DNA of 64,000 bases, taken from the NCBI GenBank assembly GCA_900466605.1, contig UBMU01000034.1, positions 43,169 through 107,168 of the forward strand, given 5' to 3'. The first letter of the stretch is position 1; each line of letters begins with the position of its first letter. This DNA is from Hyphomicrobiales bacterium (GTDB taxonomy: Bacteria > Pseudomonadota > Alphaproteobacteria > Rhizobiales > Rhizobiaceae). The notes under the pieces were generated by a model that saw nothing but the letters and a program-made list of their open reading frames with translations, was not told the origin of the DNA and searched no databases. Below, piece by piece: positions 1-8,839 of the stretch. Position numbers and translations under genes: made by a program.

Positions 1-1
1 C

Positions 2-1936
2 CCAGCAGTTCGCGCCGTGGTCCTTGTATGCGAGGGCCGCACATTTATCGCCGGTGCTGACGTCAACGAATTCGGCAAGCCGCCGATGTCCCCTCACCTG
101 CCGGACCTCGTGGCTCGCATCGAGACTGCTGCCAAGCCGTGGGTTGCGGCAATCCACGGCAACGCGCTCGGTGGCGGATTGGAAGTGGCGCTCGGCTGTC
201 GTTTCCGTGTCGCCGTTCCAACGGCAAGCGTCGGGCTGCCCGAAGTGCGCCTCGGCATCGTTCCAGGTGCCGGTGGCACCGTACGCCTGCCACGGCTGAT
301 CGGACCGGCACTTGCTGCCGACATGGTGACAACCGGTATTCCGGTCCCAGCGACAAAGGCGCGTTCGCAAGGGTTGATAGATGCTATCGTGGAGGGCGAT
401 CTCGAAAGGGGAGCGATCGATTTTGCGCGCGCGGCATTGGATCAAACCCTACCGCTTCCGCTCTGTGAGCGTAGCGTGCCCAATGTGGACCTGACCTTCT
501 GGGAGACGACGCGAAAGGCAGTCGCTAGCCGCGCCAGGAGAGAGGAGGCGCCGCTTCGCGCCCTTGCCTGCGTGCGCATGGCAGCCGAGGCAGACTTTAA
601 CACAGCAATGGCGTTTGAGCGTCAGACGTTCCTCGATTTGCGTGGCTCGTCGCAGGCCGGTGCGTTGCGCCACGTCTTCTTTGCCGAGCGTGCGGCGCCA
701 AGGCCCCCGGAGCTTGCAGGCATTGAACCCCGCAGGATCCGTTCTGCGGCCGTCATTGGTGGCGGCACAATGGGTGCCGGGATTGCGGCGGCACTTTGCG
801 AAGCGGGCTTGCCATTGACGCTCGTAGAGCGCGACAGCGAGGCCGTCGAACGTGGCCTTTCCAACCTGCGCACGATTTTCGATGGCTCGGTAAAGCGCGG
901 CAAGATCAGCTCCGAGACTGGAGCGGCGCGCCTTTCGAGCGTAACAGGCACCACCGACTATGGACAGCTTGCCGGATGTGACCTCGTCATCGAGGCGGTG
1001 TTCGAGGATCTTGACGTCAAGCGCGAGGTCTTCAGCAAGCTGTCGGCAGTTTGCCGCCCCGACGCACTCCTTGCCACCAACACGTCCTATCTCGATCCCG
1101 AGCAGATTGCGGTGGGGATCAGACATCCAGAGCGTTTTCTCGGACTGCATTTCTTCAGCCCGGCACATGTCATGAAACTACTTGAGATCGTGCCGACGGC
1201 TCGTACCGCGCCTGCCACACTTGCGACCGGCTTTGCGCTTGCGCGCATGCTGAACAAGATCCCGGTAAGATCCGGCATCTGCGATGGCTTTATCGGCAAC
1301 CGGATCTTGAAGGTCACGCGCGCGCAGGCAGAACGCCTTCTCCTCTCGGGAGCAACACCACAGGCGGTGGATGCGGCTATGCGTGCCTTCGGTCTTCCGA
1401 TGGGGCCCTTCGAGGCTCAGGATCTCGGCGGTCTCGATATTGCCGCATTCCAGCGTCGGGCAGCACGGACCCGCGGTGAAACCCCGTTTGCGCCCGTCGC
1501 CGAACGGCTTTGCACGCTCGAGCGCTTCGGTCAAAAGAGCGGCGGCGGCTGGTACGATTACGCAAAGGGCGACCGGACGCCGAAATCATCTGAAACAGTC
1601 GCCAACATTATCGCTGAGGAGGCTGCCGGAACTCCGCAAAAGCCTTGGGATGAAGCCAGCATAGTCGACTGCATCGTGTTGCCGATGGTCAACGAAGCGT
1701 CAAAGATCCTGGGGGAGAAAGTGGCACTGAGGGCAGCCGATATCGATCTCGTGGAAATCCATGGATATGGCTTTCCACGCTGGCGAGGGGGTTTGATGCA
1801 CTATGCTCAAGAACGCGGTCTGGACGAAGTCGCAGCAAAGTTAGACGAGCTCGCTTTACAAGGCTTGGCCGATACTCCCTGCGATCGACTTGTGAACGCG
1901 GTACGCGCGACCTCATACGGGGATGAGCCGGTGTAA
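2..1936 (+). CDS. FadB-like 3-hydroxyacyl-CoA dehydrogenase / enoyl-CoA hydratase, 5' truncated by window edge
   Basis: Bifunctional fatty-acid beta-oxidation enzyme: hydration of trans-2-enoyl-CoA, then NAD-dependent oxidation of the 3-hydroxyacyl-CoA. The frame is open from base 2 (P-A-V-R-A-V before the first GTG at 17), so the true start and probably some 50-60 residues of the crotonase domain lie outside the window. Numbering from the GTG at 17: crotonase core at about 1-170, with both acidic catalytic positions present (GGGLE, E56; GLPEVRLG, E76); Rossmann NAD motif GGGTMGAG at 248-255; then the catalytic-His segment HFFSPAH and the C-terminal 3HCDH domains. The partner thiolase (FadA) is not in the window. 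It converges on the next gene with a gap of only 17 bases and no clear terminator. Confidence 0.93.
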   Translation, partial: PAVRAVVLVCEGRTFIAGADVNEFGKPPMSPHLPDLVARIETAAKPWVAAIHGNALGGGLEVALGCRFRVAVPTASVGLPEVRLGIVPGAGGTVRLPRLIGPALAADMVTTGIPVPATKARSQGLIDAIVEGDLERGAIDFARAALDQTLPLPLCERSVPNVDLTFWETTRKAVASRARREEAPLRALACVRMAAEADFNTAMAFERQTFLDLRGSSQAGALRHVFFAERAAPRPPELAGIEPRRIRSAAVIGGGTMGAGIAAALCEAGLPLTLVERDSEAVERGLSNLRTIFDGSVKRGKISSETGAARLSSVTGTTDYGQLAGCDLVIEAVFEDLDVKREVFSKLSAVCRPDALLATNTSYLDPEQIAVGIRHPERFLGLHFFSPAHVMKLLEIVPTARTAPATLATGFALARMLNKIPVRSGICDGFIGNRILKVTRAQAERLLLSGATPQAVDAAMRAFGLPMGPFEAQDLGGLDIAAFQRRAARTRGETPFAPVAERLCTLERFGQKSGGGWYDYAKGDRTPKSSETVANIIAEEAAGTPQKPWDEASIVDCIVLPMVNEASKILGEKVALRAADIDLVEIHGYGFPRWRGGLMHYAQERGLDEVAAKLDELALQGLADTPCDRLVNAVRATSYGDEPV

Positions 1937-1953
1937 AACGCGGCTTCTCCTCG

Positions 1954-2742
1954 TTAGTACCCGTATTGCTCCTGAGTGTACTGGCTCTTGTTGAGTACGA
2001 CGCCCAGCATGTTCGTCTTTTCCCGAAGGCTCTGCTCGCAGACATCCACCTCCCTCACAGTGCTTTCATCGGACGCGGCAATGAGGATAACGCCATCCAC
2101 ATTTGGCAAAAACGCCAGCACGTCATCGGTCGAAAGCATTGGAGGCAGATCGTAGAGGATAACGTCCGGCTTAATTTCCTGTCGCATTTCTTCCAGCGCT
2201 CGCGCCGCGGTGGCACTTTGAAGGAGTTCGGCCGAGAAGTGTACGGGCTGCCGGTTTGCGGCGATCGCAAGATTGTCGCCATACCGGAAAAATGTCTCAC
2301 GCAAAACAGCATCGCCCTTAAGGAAGCTCTCCATTGAACCTGCATTCTTAATAGCAAGAGTCTTGCCGATCTGAGGGCGCCGCAGGTCGAGATCCATCAA
2401 CACCGTGCGACAATCCTTCTGATTAGCAAAACTGAAGGCAAGGTTGAGCGCAATACATGTTTTTCCGCAGGCCGGCGTGGGCGACGTAATGGCAACCGAG
2501 GTCCAGTTGTTTTCTCTAAGCACACGAAGCAACTTCGTGCGCATCATATCAAAGGCTGCGTGAGCCTGAGACGAGCGGTTCAAAGTGATGACACGGTTGT
2601 TGGCTGCGACATCATGGTCAAGGATGAGCTGGGGTAGCCCCTCCCAAGCGCCTCTCACAATTTCAAGCGATTCCGGCAAGACCGGACCTCGATCGTCCAT
2701 TTCGGATCCTCTACTACGCGACGATCTGCCAACATGTTCCAT
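1954..2742 (-). CDS. CpsD/CapB-type tyrosine-kinase-like ATPase of exopolysaccharide biosynthesis
   Basis: Cytoplasmic BY-kinase/ParA-like ATPase that normally works with a Wzz/GumC membrane partner to control polysaccharide chain length and export. At 262 aa it is a stand-alone kinase domain. Visible motifs: P-loop variant TPACGKT (the usual small residues before GKT are altered), Walker A' VLMDLDLRRP, Walker B VILYDLPP. The C terminus carries two tyrosines (YTQEQYGY), a short version of the autophosphorylated tyrosine cluster. GAGGG lies seven bases before the ATG at 2742. It sits 93 bases downstream of the GumC-like gene on the same strand, consistent with an operon and a split kinase/adaptor pair. 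Kinase activity itself is inferred. Confidence 0.85.
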   Translation of the reverse strand: MEHVGRSSRSRGSEMDDRGPVLPESLEIVRGAWEGLPQLILDHDVAANNRVITLNRSSQAHAAFDMMRTKLLRVLRENNWTSVAITSPTPACGKTCIALNLAFSFANQKDCRTVLMDLDLRRPQIGKTLAIKNAGSMESFLKGDAVLRETFFRYGDNLAIAANRQPVHFSAELLQSATAARALEEMRQEIKPDVILYDLPPMLSTDDVLAFLPNVDGVILIAASDESTVREVDVCEQSLREKTNMLGVVLNKSQYTQEQYGY

Positions 2743-2835
2743 TAAAAGCCCTCAATGACCGCGTCGAACGTTGACGCTACCTGGATTCAATCCGCGCCCT
2801 TTACATGACGGCGCAGATTATCTCTTCACACAACA

Positions 2836-4290
2836 TCAGCGGTACTTGAGCACCCGCGCGACGCTGTTCAGTTTCCTTTTCAACGGGGGGGTTCGCGCCT
2901 CGTAAGGCGTGGCGATGAACGGGATAACTGCCAACGGCTGGGCCTCAAGCATCTGCACTAATTCCATCGGCCGGCGAATGGTCTTATTCAGCATTTCAAG
3001 CAGGGCGATGATGGCGAGGCTAAGTGCGACGCCCGCCATTGCTCCAGCAAGCACGATAAGGCGTCGTACTGATCGCAGTGGTGATTGCGGCTCAGTGGCA
3101 CCTTCAAGCAACGAGAAGCGCCCGCCGTCCGAGCGTGTTTCAACTTGCTGGCCCAATGATGCTTCGGCGCGTCTCGCAATCGCGGTGTTGTATTGTGTTT
3201 GCGTATTTGCCAGGGTCCGTTCGAGCACGCTTAGACTAGCATCCGTGGACGGTGTTGCGCCAATCGACTGCGCGATGGTCGCGATCTTCTGTGTAATCAG
3301 TGCGCGCTCCTTCTCGATGGCAGCAATTCGCCTGTCGACATCGGAAACCTGAAGGTCCAGCCCCGATTGAGCTTTATTGTCGCCGGTTGGTTCTTTGTTC
3401 GGAACCACTCTCGCTCGTAGGCTCGCTATGCGCGCTCGAAGCGCAACAATGTTGGGGCTTGTCTCCGAAAACACGGCAAGCTGGTCTGCAAGGGCCTTGT
3501 TGAGGTCCAGAAGCATCTGCTGTTCAGCAGTAAGGGGTTCGCCTGTTGGATATTTGCCGGTGACCATGTAGGTCTCGACGAGCAGGCTTTTTCTGGTGCG
3601 GAGATCCGATTCCTCTCGTTCGAGGGATATCAGGCGTTCCTGCAGACTGCTTTGCTGATTGCGCCGAAATTCCAGGCTCTCGGGCAGGCTATCCTTGTTC
3701 TCGGTCTTGAATTTCAAAAGATCCCCTTCGATACGATTGAGTTCTGCGTCGAGCCTTTTCACCTCTTGATTGAAGAACTCCAGCGTTTCGCCTGCCCGGT
3801 TTGCTCTTTGCCGCTGGTTGCTGGTCAAGATCGACGTCGCGAGTTCGTTTGCAACCTTTGCCGCAAGCGCGGGCGTACCGGCCTTGAACGCCACTGTGAC
3901 GACCGATGCACCATCGTCGCTGCTCAGTTCCTGCTCCTCGAAGGTTATACGTCCCCGCATATCGCGAACAATGGAATCGGCGCGTGGCTTCTCTTTTTCG
4001 GCTCCATAGATATTGAGCCTAGAGGCGAGGTCGAGAAGGTTGTCCCGTGTTGTCAGTTGCTGCTGAATTATCTGCAGTTGACCGAATGATGTCGTGGGAA
4101 CAGTCGATCGGACGAGATTGGCCGGCATCTGTGGCGCTTCCACCAGTATCTTCGCCGAAGATTGATAGGTCAGAGGAAGCAGCAAGGCCACCACTACCGC
4201 AATCGCAGTCGTCACCGTTACGCATACCAGAATATATGGCAATCTCCTCAACAGGATGGAAAGGTAAAACCGGACGTCGATATCTGCCAT
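2836..4290 (-). CDS. GumC/Wzz-family polysaccharide chain-length determinant (PCP protein)
   Basis: Inner-membrane polysaccharide co-polymerase of the Wzz/GumC class. The N-terminal transmembrane helix (LPYILVCVTVTTAIAVVVAL) follows a short cytoplasmic stretch. A periplasmic region of about 350 residues is rich in coiled coil (Glu/Arg/Leu heptads, including a RLISLEREESDLRTRK stretch), and a second helix near the C terminus is preceded by the proline motif PQSPLRS. There is no kinase domain in this chain; the adjacent BY-kinase supplies it. I place the start at 4290 (MADIDVRF), where the family-like sequence begins; an upstream ATG at 4317 in the same frame is possible but has no ribosome site. 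Divergent from the ExoF-like exporter. Confidence 0.86.
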   Translation of the reverse strand: MADIDVRFYLSILLRRLPYILVCVTVTTAIAVVVALLLPLTYQSSAKILVEAPQMPANLVRSTVPTTSFGQLQIIQQQLTTRDNLLDLASRLNIYGAEKEKPRADSIVRDMRGRITFEEQELSSDDGASVVTVAFKAGTPALAAKVANELATSILTSNQRQRANRAGETLEFFNQEVKRLDAELNRIEGDLLKFKTENKDSLPESLEFRRNQQSSLQERLISLEREESDLRTRKSLLVETYMVTGKYPTGEPLTAEQQMLLDLNKALADQLAVFSETSPNIVALRARIASLRARVVPNKEPTGDNKAQSGLDLQVSDVDRRIAAIEKERALITQKIATIAQSIGATPSTDASLSVLERTLANTQTQYNTAIARRAEASLGQQVETRSDGGRFSLLEGATEPQSPLRSVRRLIVLAGAMAGVALSLAIIALLEMLNKTIRRPMELVQMLEAQPLAVIPFIATPYEARTPPLKRKLNSVARVLKYR

Positions 4291-4644
4291 TGCGAGATCA
4301 CCCGAACTTGAGACCATGGGCGGTGTGCTAGGAGGTCAGTTTCCGACAGTTTGGAAGGCCGCGATAGTTCATCGATAGTGGGTGTTTGACGAGGCCCATA
4401 CTAGTCCCTTTGGTGATGGTCGCTTGATGCTCATCGCTTTCTCGCGCCAGCGCCTGATCTCACCTATACCACGCCCATCATCAATATTGCTAAGACCATA
4501 CACCTTGCGCCACTATAGAAAATTCAAGATAAATCGCCTGTGAAGCTAAATCTACTTAGATTTCAGGAACTATATAAAAACACTACTTGTTCTTTGCTAT
4601 TTCAGGGGATTGAACTGTCTAGTGAGACGGAGTTGGAGAAATGC
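4291..4644. promoter_or_regulatory. Divergent intergenic region of the polysaccharide module, with a 16-bp palindrome
   Basis: AT-rich region of 354 bases between the GumC-like gene (minus) and the ExoF-like gene (plus). It must hold both promoters. At 4548-4563 there is a perfect inverted repeat, AAATCTA-CT-TAGATTT (7-bp arms, 2-bp spacer), about 80 bases before the exporter start: a plausible operator. A GTG at 4540 opens the exporter frame upstream, but the palindrome falls inside that extension, which argues for the later start at 4645. No convincing -35/-10 pair was assigned. Confidence 0.5.
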
Positions 4645-5943
4645 ATGCGTAGGCCTTCCCTTGGGTTACCACTCTGCCAATTTGCAGCGTTCCTTTTCTT
4701 CGCGGCCATTGGCGTCACAGTTACCAATGACGCTGCCGAAAGCTCTCCGCTCCTGCCAAATACGAAGATCCGATTGACGATCGTTCAATGGATGCCGACC
4801 AAGGGCATCTACGAGAGCTGGGCCGCAGTCAGCGGTGAATACACGGTCTCCGACGAGGGCGCGATTTCGATACCTCTGCTGGGGCCTGTTGACGTCGGGA
4901 GCAAGGACGAGACCGCACTGGCAACGGACATTGCACAAAAGCTCAAGGATAAGGTGGGCCTAATAACTGAACCGGCAGCAACGATCGAGGTCTTAGGTTT
5001 TCCAGCTGTGTATGTTGTCGGTGACGTTGCGAAGCCGGGAGAGTATCAGTTCCACCCGGGGCTAAATATTCTGCAGGCGCTGGCCATGAGTGGTGGTGAA
5101 ACCCGCGCTGAAGCTACTTTGCAGACATCTCTGGACGTGACGAAACTGGTCGGAGATCTGAAGGAAGTCGATGACGCCATCATCCGGGCCAGTGCCAGAA
5201 TAGAGCGCCTTGAGGCGGAAATGGCCGGTGAAACGTCACTGCGCATCGAGCAGCAGCCCAACAGTTCGGATCCCTTTAAAACCGCAATATACAAGCAGGA
5301 AGAGGCAATCTTCGCTGCTCGCGCAAATGAGATAGGGCGTCAAACTAAGTCGATCTCGGAGCTACGCGACCTGCTTTCTGAGGAGATTTCGGTTCTTGAA
5401 CAGAAAACGGCGAACGCGGACGCCAATATCAAATCGATGCAGCAACAGCTTCAAAGTACGATCTCGCTGGTTGAGCGAGGTGCGCTTGTGCCAACGCGCC
5501 AATCCGAGGTCGAGCGTACATTAAGGAGCTTTCAGACCGATCGGCTCGACCTCGTTGTTTCGATCATGCGCGCGCGACAAGGCATAACCCAGGCAACGCG
5601 CGACCTCGAAGGGCTCTACGACAGACGTCATACGGAGGTCGCGACCGACCTTCAATCCGAGCGCGCGGCCCTTACTCAATTGAAGTTCAAGCGGGAGACC
5701 AGCCAACAGTTGCTATACCGCAATCTGTCTTCAGTCGGCCCCACTAAGACGGATGAGAAGCCGACCCTGAAATTCGTCATTGTAAGGCGCACCGATGGGA
5801 AAGACACCGAACTTGATGCTTCCGAAACCACCGCGATGGTGCCTGGAGACGTTTTGAAAGTCACCTTGCGGGCTTCATCCCAAGCGTCCTCGTCGAATGC
5901 GATCGGAGCAGCAGAGACAACTCCGCGCTCATTCAGCCAATGA
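4645..5943 (+). CDS. ExoF-like outer-membrane polysaccharide export protein (Poly_export/SLBB)
   Basis: Periplasmic/outer-membrane auxiliary protein for exopolysaccharide export. After a signal sequence with hydrophobic core (LCQFAAFLFFAAIGVTVT) comes a polysaccharide-export domain (YTVSDEGAISIPLLGPVDVG), then an SLBB-like segment (VYVVGDVAKPGEYQF... LNILQALAMSGG), then a long coiled-coil region at about residues 150-360, the layout of rhizobial ExoF-type proteins. No lipobox cysteine is evident. The ATG at 4645 has GGAG six bases upstream; the frame stays open back to a GTG at 4540, but the product would then carry 35 extra residues before the signal. The flippase gene follows after 64 bases. 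Confidence 0.85.
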   Translation: MRRPSLGLPLCQFAAFLFFAAIGVTVTNDAAESSPLLPNTKIRLTIVQWMPTKGIYESWAAVSGEYTVSDEGAISIPLLGPVDVGSKDETALATDIAQKLKDKVGLITEPAATIEVLGFPAVYVVGDVAKPGEYQFHPGLNILQALAMSGGETRAEATLQTSLDVTKLVGDLKEVDDAIIRASARIERLEAEMAGETSLRIEQQPNSSDPFKTAIYKQEEAIFAARANEIGRQTKSISELRDLLSEEISVLEQKTANADANIKSMQQQLQSTISLVERGALVPTRQSEVERTLRSFQTDRLDLVVSIMRARQGITQATRDLEGLYDRRHTEVATDLQSERAALTQLKFKRETSQQLLYRNLSSVGPTKTDEKPTLKFVIVRRTDGKDTELDASETTAMVPGDVLKVTLRASSQASSSNAIGAAETTPRSFSQ

Positions 5944-5985
5944 TCGCCGTCCCTACCAGCTGTAACGCCAATTCCGGTGAAACCC

Positions 5986-6013
5986 GGTCATTTCAGGTCT
6001 TTCAAAAATGACC
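5986..6013 (+). promoter_or_regulatory. Hairpin enclosing the flippase ribosome-binding region and start codon
   Basis: GGTCATTT at 5986-5993 pairs perfectly with AAATGACC at 6006-6013. The right arm contains the ATG of the flippase gene (6008-6010) and the loop contains its best Shine-Dalgarno-like bases (AGG at 5995). No U tract follows, so this is better read as a possible translational control element than as a terminator. The function is inferred from structure alone. Confidence 0.4.
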
Positions 6014-7513
6014 CCTGGCCTCGGTCAAGATAGCAAGAGCTACACACAAATTATCAAGTCCACGATGCTTATCGGCGGATCGTCGGTCATCAACGTGATG
6101 TTCTCGATCCTGCGGAACAAGGCCATGGCGCTCCTCCTTGGGCCCGAAGGCATGGGCGTAATGGCTCTCTACAACTCGATCGTGGATATCTCCCAGACTG
6201 TGGCTGGGCTCGGTATCAATGCAAGTGGCGTTCGCCAAATTGCTGCCGTCCAGGCTGACGACACCAGACGCGTGTCCGAGGTCGTGACGGTGCTGCGCCG
6301 TGTATCGTTGCTTCTGGGCCTTGTCGGGGCTGCCCTTTTACTGCTGCTTTCCGCGCCCGTGGCTCAGTTCACCTTCAAGGACGGGCAACATACGCTGGGC
6401 GTTTTGATCCTGTCGCTGGCTGTTTTCTTTCAGGTTGCAGCCGGAGGGAGAGCGGCCCTCATCCAGGGCATGCGTGATATACCGAGCCTCGCCTGGATGA
6501 GCGTGCTAGGGGGCCTGTTTAGTGTGATCGTGGGGGTTCCCATCATCTATCTTCTTGGCGTGCCCGGAATTGCAATTTCACTTTCGGCAGCCGCCTTTGC
6601 GAGTTTCCTTGCCTCCTGGTGGTTCAGCAGGAGGATCGACATCCCACCTGTTTCGCTGTCGACGCGCCGGGCGCTTCAGGAGACCAGCGCGCTGTTCAAG
6701 CTTGGCATTGTATTCATGGCAAGCGGCTTTCTCACGATGGGAAGCGCGTACGCCATTCGTCTAATCGTTTCTTCCGAAAGCGGTTTGCACGCAGCCGGGC
6801 TTTACCAGGCAGCGTGGTCACTCGGCGGGCTCTATGCCGGCTTCATCCTGCAGGCAATGGGTACCGACTTCTATCCGCGTCTCACCGCCGTTGCCAACGA
6901 CAATGTTGAATGTAATCGGCTCGTCAACGAGCAGACGGAAATCAGCATCCTGTTGGCCGGACCTGGGCTGATCGCCACGCTTACCCTTGCCCCGGCCGTC
7001 ATGGCGCTGTTCTATTCCACCGAGTTTCAGGGCGCAGTTGAGATACTACGCTGGATCTGCCTTGGCATGATGCTGCGAATTGTGGCCTGGCCGATCGGGT
7101 TCATTGTCCTTGCGAAAGGAGCCAAGGCAATCTTCTTTTGGGTAGAGGTTGCGGCTGCGGTCGTACATGTGGGATTGGCCTGGCTTTGTGTACCGGCATT
7201 CGGCGTGGCAGGGGCCGGCCTTGCATTCTTTGGTCTCTACGTTTGGCACAGCATCTTGATGTACTGCGTTGCTCGACGCTACACTGACTTTCGATGGTCG
7301 TTGACCAACCGCAGGCTTATCACGGCGTATCTTCCGATATCGGCACTTGTCTTTGGCGCTTTCCAGATCCTACCGCTCTGGCAGGCGACGGGGTTTGGAC
7401 TCGTGATCGCAACCCTTGTCGGCCTGCTTTCTTTGAGGACGCTTGCCGCGTTGCTTCCACAACACGCATTTCCACGCATTATTCGGCCTCTTCTCAATCT
7501 GAGGGCAAGTTAG
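6008..7513 (+). CDS. Wzx/PST-type polysaccharide flippase
   Basis: Integral inner-membrane protein of 501 aa and about 12-14 hydrophobic segments, of the MOP/PST superfamily that flips lipid-linked oligosaccharide units. The N-terminal half has family-like sequence (SVINVMFSILRNKAMALLLGPEGMGVMAL, then TVAGLGINASGVRQIA), resembling O-antigen and exopolysaccharide translocases. It follows the ExoF-like gene on the same strand, so a Wzy-type pathway is suggested, although neither a polymerase nor any glycosyltransferase is present nearby. Start at 6008; the start codon lies in a hairpin listed separately. Confidence 0.85.
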   Translation: MTPGLGQDSKSYTQIIKSTMLIGGSSVINVMFSILRNKAMALLLGPEGMGVMALYNSIVDISQTVAGLGINASGVRQIAAVQADDTRRVSEVVTVLRRVSLLLGLVGAALLLLLSAPVAQFTFKDGQHTLGVLILSLAVFFQVAAGGRAALIQGMRDIPSLAWMSVLGGLFSVIVGVPIIYLLGVPGIAISLSAAAFASFLASWWFSRRIDIPPVSLSTRRALQETSALFKLGIVFMASGFLTMGSAYAIRLIVSSESGLHAAGLYQAAWSLGGLYAGFILQAMGTDFYPRLTAVANDNVECNRLVNEQTEISILLAGPGLIATLTLAPAVMALFYSTEFQGAVEILRWICLGMMLRIVAWPIGFIVLAKGAKAIFFWVEVAAAVVHVGLAWLCVPAFGVAGAGLAFFGLYVWHSILMYCVARRYTDFRWSLTNRRLITAYLPISALVFGAFQILPLWQATGFGLVIATLVGLLSLRTLAALLPQHAFPRIIRPLLNLRAS

Positions 7514-8133
7514 CATCGAGGCGATATTGGTTCTCTGTCAACCTATGACGCAGATCGTTTTCAATGCTAGAGCTCGCGCGTCCGTTTGGTCGAATCGTGC
7601 GGCGTTTCCCCTGGCATTTCGCCCAATGCGATCTGCAGCGACAAGCTCGCTTATGCCGGCGTGGATCCCGTTAGCAGTTGCTCGTCCCATCAACCTTGCA
7701 CCTGCAGAATTTGCCTAGGGTGAGGCAGAGCAGGAGCGGTCACAGACTCTGTTCGTGGCCAGACCACTTCGAATTCCTGGTTGACCTTACGACCCGGACA
7801 TCTTGGCTGGCCGGTGAAACGGGCAATACTCTAGTCGCATACGGCATTCTCTTCGGGTTCCATGTTCGAACTCGGAACGAGCCAGAAGTATAGCGCGCAT
7901 GGTGCAACCGATACCATCCCGATCAAACTTCGCTGCGACCGGCAACTGCACAGGTGACTGTTCCAGGCGTGCCTCTTAAATCCGCGTCTGGCAATGCAGG
8001 TGTGTCCAGATCCAAATGTAGCGAAGCTTGAGTTACCCACACATCTGCGAGTAGCGGCGAACTGCAACTTTCTGTCACCATGGCTCATCGCAATCGCCCG
8101 GCGAGGAGCCGGCAGGGAAAACGGGAAAGTAGC
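7514..8133. other. Gene-poor stretch with a possible coding remnant
   Basis: 620 bases without a convincing complete gene. On the minus strand, 7538-7714 is an open frame of 58 codons with gene-like composition (it contains RLMGRATANGIHAG and AARFDQTDARALAL) that is closed upstream by a TAG at 7715-7717. It reads like the C-terminal end of a lost gene, but I do not recognise the family. Nothing else could be assigned in 7720-8130. Confidence 0.35.
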
Positions 8134-8439
8134 ATGCAACGACGATCGATCGAAGAACGCCTGGCGCAACTGGAGGCACAAAAGAAAACACTGCAAATGC
8201 GGCTGAACAAACAGGAGCGCACCAGCGATACGAGGCGCAAAATCCTACTTGGGTCGTTCTTGCTGCACCGTCTACAGGAGGAGCCGCATGGAGATTTCGT
8301 ACGCCGCCTTGGGGCATGGTTGCGCCAAGATCTACCTGAATTCTTAACCCGCGATGCAGACCGGACCCTGTTTTCCGACCTTATCCATTCGAGACCGGGC
8401 GATAGCAATCCGGTCCCTCATCAGGAGCCGGACACATGA
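8134..8439 (+). CDS. TraD-like conjugal transfer / mobilization protein
   Basis: Small charged protein of 101 aa. The N-terminal coiled coil (IEERLAQLEAQKKTLQMRL) is followed by a basic RRKILLGSFLLHRL segment and then LPEFLTRDADRTLFSDL, the pattern of the small TraD family (Pfam TraD/MobC-like accessory proteins) found next to the TraA relaxase on rhizobial and Agrobacterium plasmids. No relaxase, oriT or other tra gene is visible, so it is an orphan. I choose the ATG at 8134 (GGGAAAG upstream); an earlier in-frame ATG at 8080 would add 18 Arg-rich residues. Probably a relic of a transfer region rather than a working system. Confidence 0.65.
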   Translation: MQRRSIEERLAQLEAQKKTLQMRLNKQERTSDTRRKILLGSFLLHRLQEEPHGDFVRRLGAWLRQDLPEFLTRDADRTLFSDLIHSRPGDSNPVPHQEPDT

Positions 8440-8473
8440 TTACTATCGCGCTGCCGCGATCGCCCTTGTAAAC

Positions 8474-8714
8474 ATGCTCAAGGCTGCCTGCCCGGCAACG
8501 TGCGCGAGCTGCGCAACCTTGTCGAGAGGCTGCATGTACTTTCCCCGACGGGACTGTGCGGCGACAGGATCTTCCTGTCGATGTCCTCGATCCAACGCCA
8601 GGCAGTTTTGAACGCACTTCAGGCCGCAGCCGAACTGCACAGCGTCTTGGCATTTCCCGGCCCACGCTCTACCGCAAGCTAGAGCATTTCGGTGTCCGGC
8701 GCGGCTTCCTCTGA
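8474..8714 (+). pseudogene. Frameshifted C-terminal fragment of a sigma-54-dependent (NtrC-family) activator
   Basis: One frame reads LPGNVRELRNLVERLHVLSP, the conserved end of the AAA+ domain of sigma-54 activators, and continues to about 8625 (RQAVLNALQAA). The Fis-type helix-turn-helix that should follow is in another frame: TAQRLGISRPTLYRKLEHF, ending at a TGA at 8712-8714. So the C-terminal hinge and DNA-binding domain survive, broken by one frameshift, while the receiver/sensor and most of the ATPase domain are absent. It lies directly after the TraD-like gene, in a stretch that looks like recombination debris. Confidence 0.75.
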
Positions 8715-8839
8715 TGCCTGATCCCGAGTGTAACCTTGGGGTTCCGCTTCCTCCCCCGGCCGTTGACACTAATCAGCGCAAGCGGCGTCTCCATGCTCGC
8801 CCATCGCCGCGATTGCGGCGACAGTCGAGTGGCTTCGTC

